From: Primula veris
Lineage: Eukaryota; Streptophyta; Magnoliopsida; Ericales; Primulaceae
DNA length: 64,000 nucleotides
Direction of reading: 5' to 3'
NCBI GenBank assembly: GCA_963682055.1
Contig: OY821740.1
Span: 41,374,795-41,438,794, forward strand
Below the pieces are notes generated by a model. It saw nothing but the letters and a program-made list of their open reading frames with translations, was not told the origin of the DNA and did not search any database. Position numbers and translations under genes: made by a program. Shown one piece after another: positions 62,705-64,000 of this stretch; within the stretch, counting starts at the first letter, position 1; each line of letters begins with the position of its first letter.

Positions 62705-63493
62705 ATGGCTTCCTCAACCATGGCTCTCTCTTCCCCATCTTTCGCCGGAAAGGCGGTCAAGCTCTCCCCAGGTTTCCTTGGCGGAGGAAGAGTCACCATG
62801 AGGAAGACTGCCGCTAAGCCAGTCTCCTCCGGAAGCCCATGGTACGGTCCTGACCGCGTCCTTTACCTTGGTCCACTATCCGGGGAACCTCCATCCTACC
62901 TATCTGGAGAATTCCCAGGTGACTACGGTTGGGACACTGCAGGGCTATCAGCTGACCCAGAGACTTTTGCCAAGAACCGCGAACTTGAGGTCATCCACAG
63001 CAGATGGGCCATGCTTGGCGCCCTTGGGTGCGTCTTTCCAGAGCTTCTTGCTCGGAACGGCGTCAAGTTTGGAGAGGCGGTATGGTTCAAGGCCGGGGCA
63101 CAGATCTTCAGCGAGGGTGGGCTTGACTACCTGGGAAACCCTAGCTTGGTCCATGCACAGAGCATTCTGGCTATCTGGGCTTGCCAGGTCATCTTAATGG
63201 GAGCTATTGAAGGGTATCGTGTTGCTGGAGGACCCCTTGGTGAGGTGGTTGACCCGCTTTACCCAGGTGGCAGCTTCGACCCGTTGGGCCTTGCTGATGA
63301 CCCAGAGGCTTTTGCTGAACTTAAAGTGAAGGAGCTTAAAAATGGTAGGCTAGCCATGTTTTCTATGTTTGGATTCTTTGTTCAGGCTATTGTTACCGGA
63401 AAGGGACCATTGGAGAACTTGGCTGATCATTTAGCGGACCCGGTGAACAACAATGCTTGGGCTTTCGCCACAAACTTTGTTCCCGGGAAGTAA
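62705..63493 (+). CDS. LHCB1: Chlorophyll a/b-binding protein of LHCII type 1
   Basis: Main light-harvesting antenna protein of photosystem II, imported into plastids and inserted in thylakoids. Single exon, 262 residues, no intron as usual for Lhcb1. The transit peptide [20 protein letters not shown] and following residues (~1-32) end before [10 protein letters not shown]. The trimerisation motif WYGPDR is present. The first chlorophyll-binding helix has [16 protein letters not shown], where the usual Cys before Arg is Ser. The middle helix region includes [14 protein letters not shown], and the third helix [19 protein letters not shown], then the typical end [15 protein letters not shown]. 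It is a little shorter than common Lhcb1 (~265) because of the transit/N-terminal region. Coding GC is clearly higher than in neighbouring DNA. Confidence 0.97.
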   Translation: MASSTMALSSPSFAGKAVKLSPGFLGGGRVTMRKTAAKPVSSGSPWYGPDRVLYLGPLSGEPPSYLSGEFPGDYGWDTAGLSADPETFAKNRELEVIHSRWAMLGALGCVFPELLARNGVKFGEAVWFKAGAQIFSEGGLDYLGNPSLVHAQSILAIWACQVILMGAIEGYRVAGGPLGEVVDPLYPGGSFDPLGLADDPEAFAELKVKELKNGRLAMFSMFGFFVQAIVTGKGPLENLADHLADPVNNNAWAFATNFVPGK

Positions 63494-64000
63494 ATTTGAT
63501 GAAAAAGAAACGTTGTATTGGCTTCATTATAATGTAAACTGGTTGTAAATTAATGAAGATATTTTGGTTATTTAAATTTTCTTTTGCTTTCTTTTCACGC
63601 CCGGTATAAAAATTGAATTAACCTACCAAAATTCTATATTAGTTTTCATTGTTTTTCGAGAATGAAATATCTCTAAAATCGAAGCTAATTTGCAAGCCAT
63701 TCCTGTGTACAAACTACAAACTAAAACAAGCCCCTTGATCTACAAAGTACAAACAGAGAGGTAGAAATCTAAAAAACAAAGCTACATTCATAGGTGTCTT
63801 TGACATCGTCCACTTTCGCAGAAACTAAGAATCACACTTTCCAAAACCTTTGCTTATTCCACTTCCCTTCACTTTTTTATAGTGAAGTACAAAAATTCAC
63901 TTGAAACTACCTGTCTGTATCGAAAGTAGGGAAAAGAAAAATAATGCAGTTAAAAACTAAAATGACGAAATCTTGATGCAATCGCTTATTGGAACTGCAA
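63494..64000. other. Lhcb1 3' flank
   Basis: 3' UTR and AT-rich downstream DNA up to the window edge. No gene seen. Confidence 0.5.

Overview
The window is nuclear DNA of a flowering plant. Evidence: genes split by GT-AG introns, a plastid-targeted Lhcb1, a plant-type CDPK, the nuclear biotin carboxylase subunit of plastid acetyl-CoA carboxylase, and plant transposon families (Copia and Gypsy LTR elements, a 5S-rRNA-bearing Cassandra TRIM, a tRNA-derived SINE, Stowaway, CACTA and hAT-type MITEs). Protein sequences look eudicot, perhaps asterid; the species cannot be named from the sequence alone. All seven host genes lie on the + strand. Exon models were made by hand from splice signals and family similarity, and all keep frame.

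Layout. 1-1093: 3' end of dihydroneopterin aldolase (folate synthesis), with a foldback element in its intron. 3149-21266: plastid biotin carboxylase (CAC2), 16 coding exons; intron 11 holds a complete 9.2-kb Copia element (9871-19113). 22739-29184: mitochondrial HscB co-chaperone, 6 exons; intron 1 holds a ~410-bp tandem repeat interrupted by two side-by-side Cassandra TRIMs (24206-25590). 32382-37318: a two-exon Fra a 1/Mal d 1-associated protein gene with a repeat-rich 4.4-kb intron (internal ~1.1-kb duplication plus a SINE). 41469-45822: calcium-dependent protein kinase, 8 exons. 49694-55355: a Gypsy element on the - strand with apparently identical LTRs but no integrase. 58795-61854: TPX2/WVD2-like microtubule protein. 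62705-63493: intronless Lhcb1.

The host genes are unrelated housekeeping or signalling genes placed head to tail, with no sign of a functional cluster. The interest lies in the mobile DNA. The Copia LTR carries phased G-rich hexamer/heptamer arrays whose copy number differs between its two LTRs, and its 5' LTR holds a 0.74-0.77-kb duplication that doubles the promoter. Two distinct Cassandra elements share one target-site duplication. In three places (Cassandra, SINE, CACTA MITE) an insertion lies in one copy of a duplicated sequence while the sister copy shows the empty site, so the order of events can be read. I found no convincing new host pathway; the LTR structure and the Cassandra composite are the least ordinary items.
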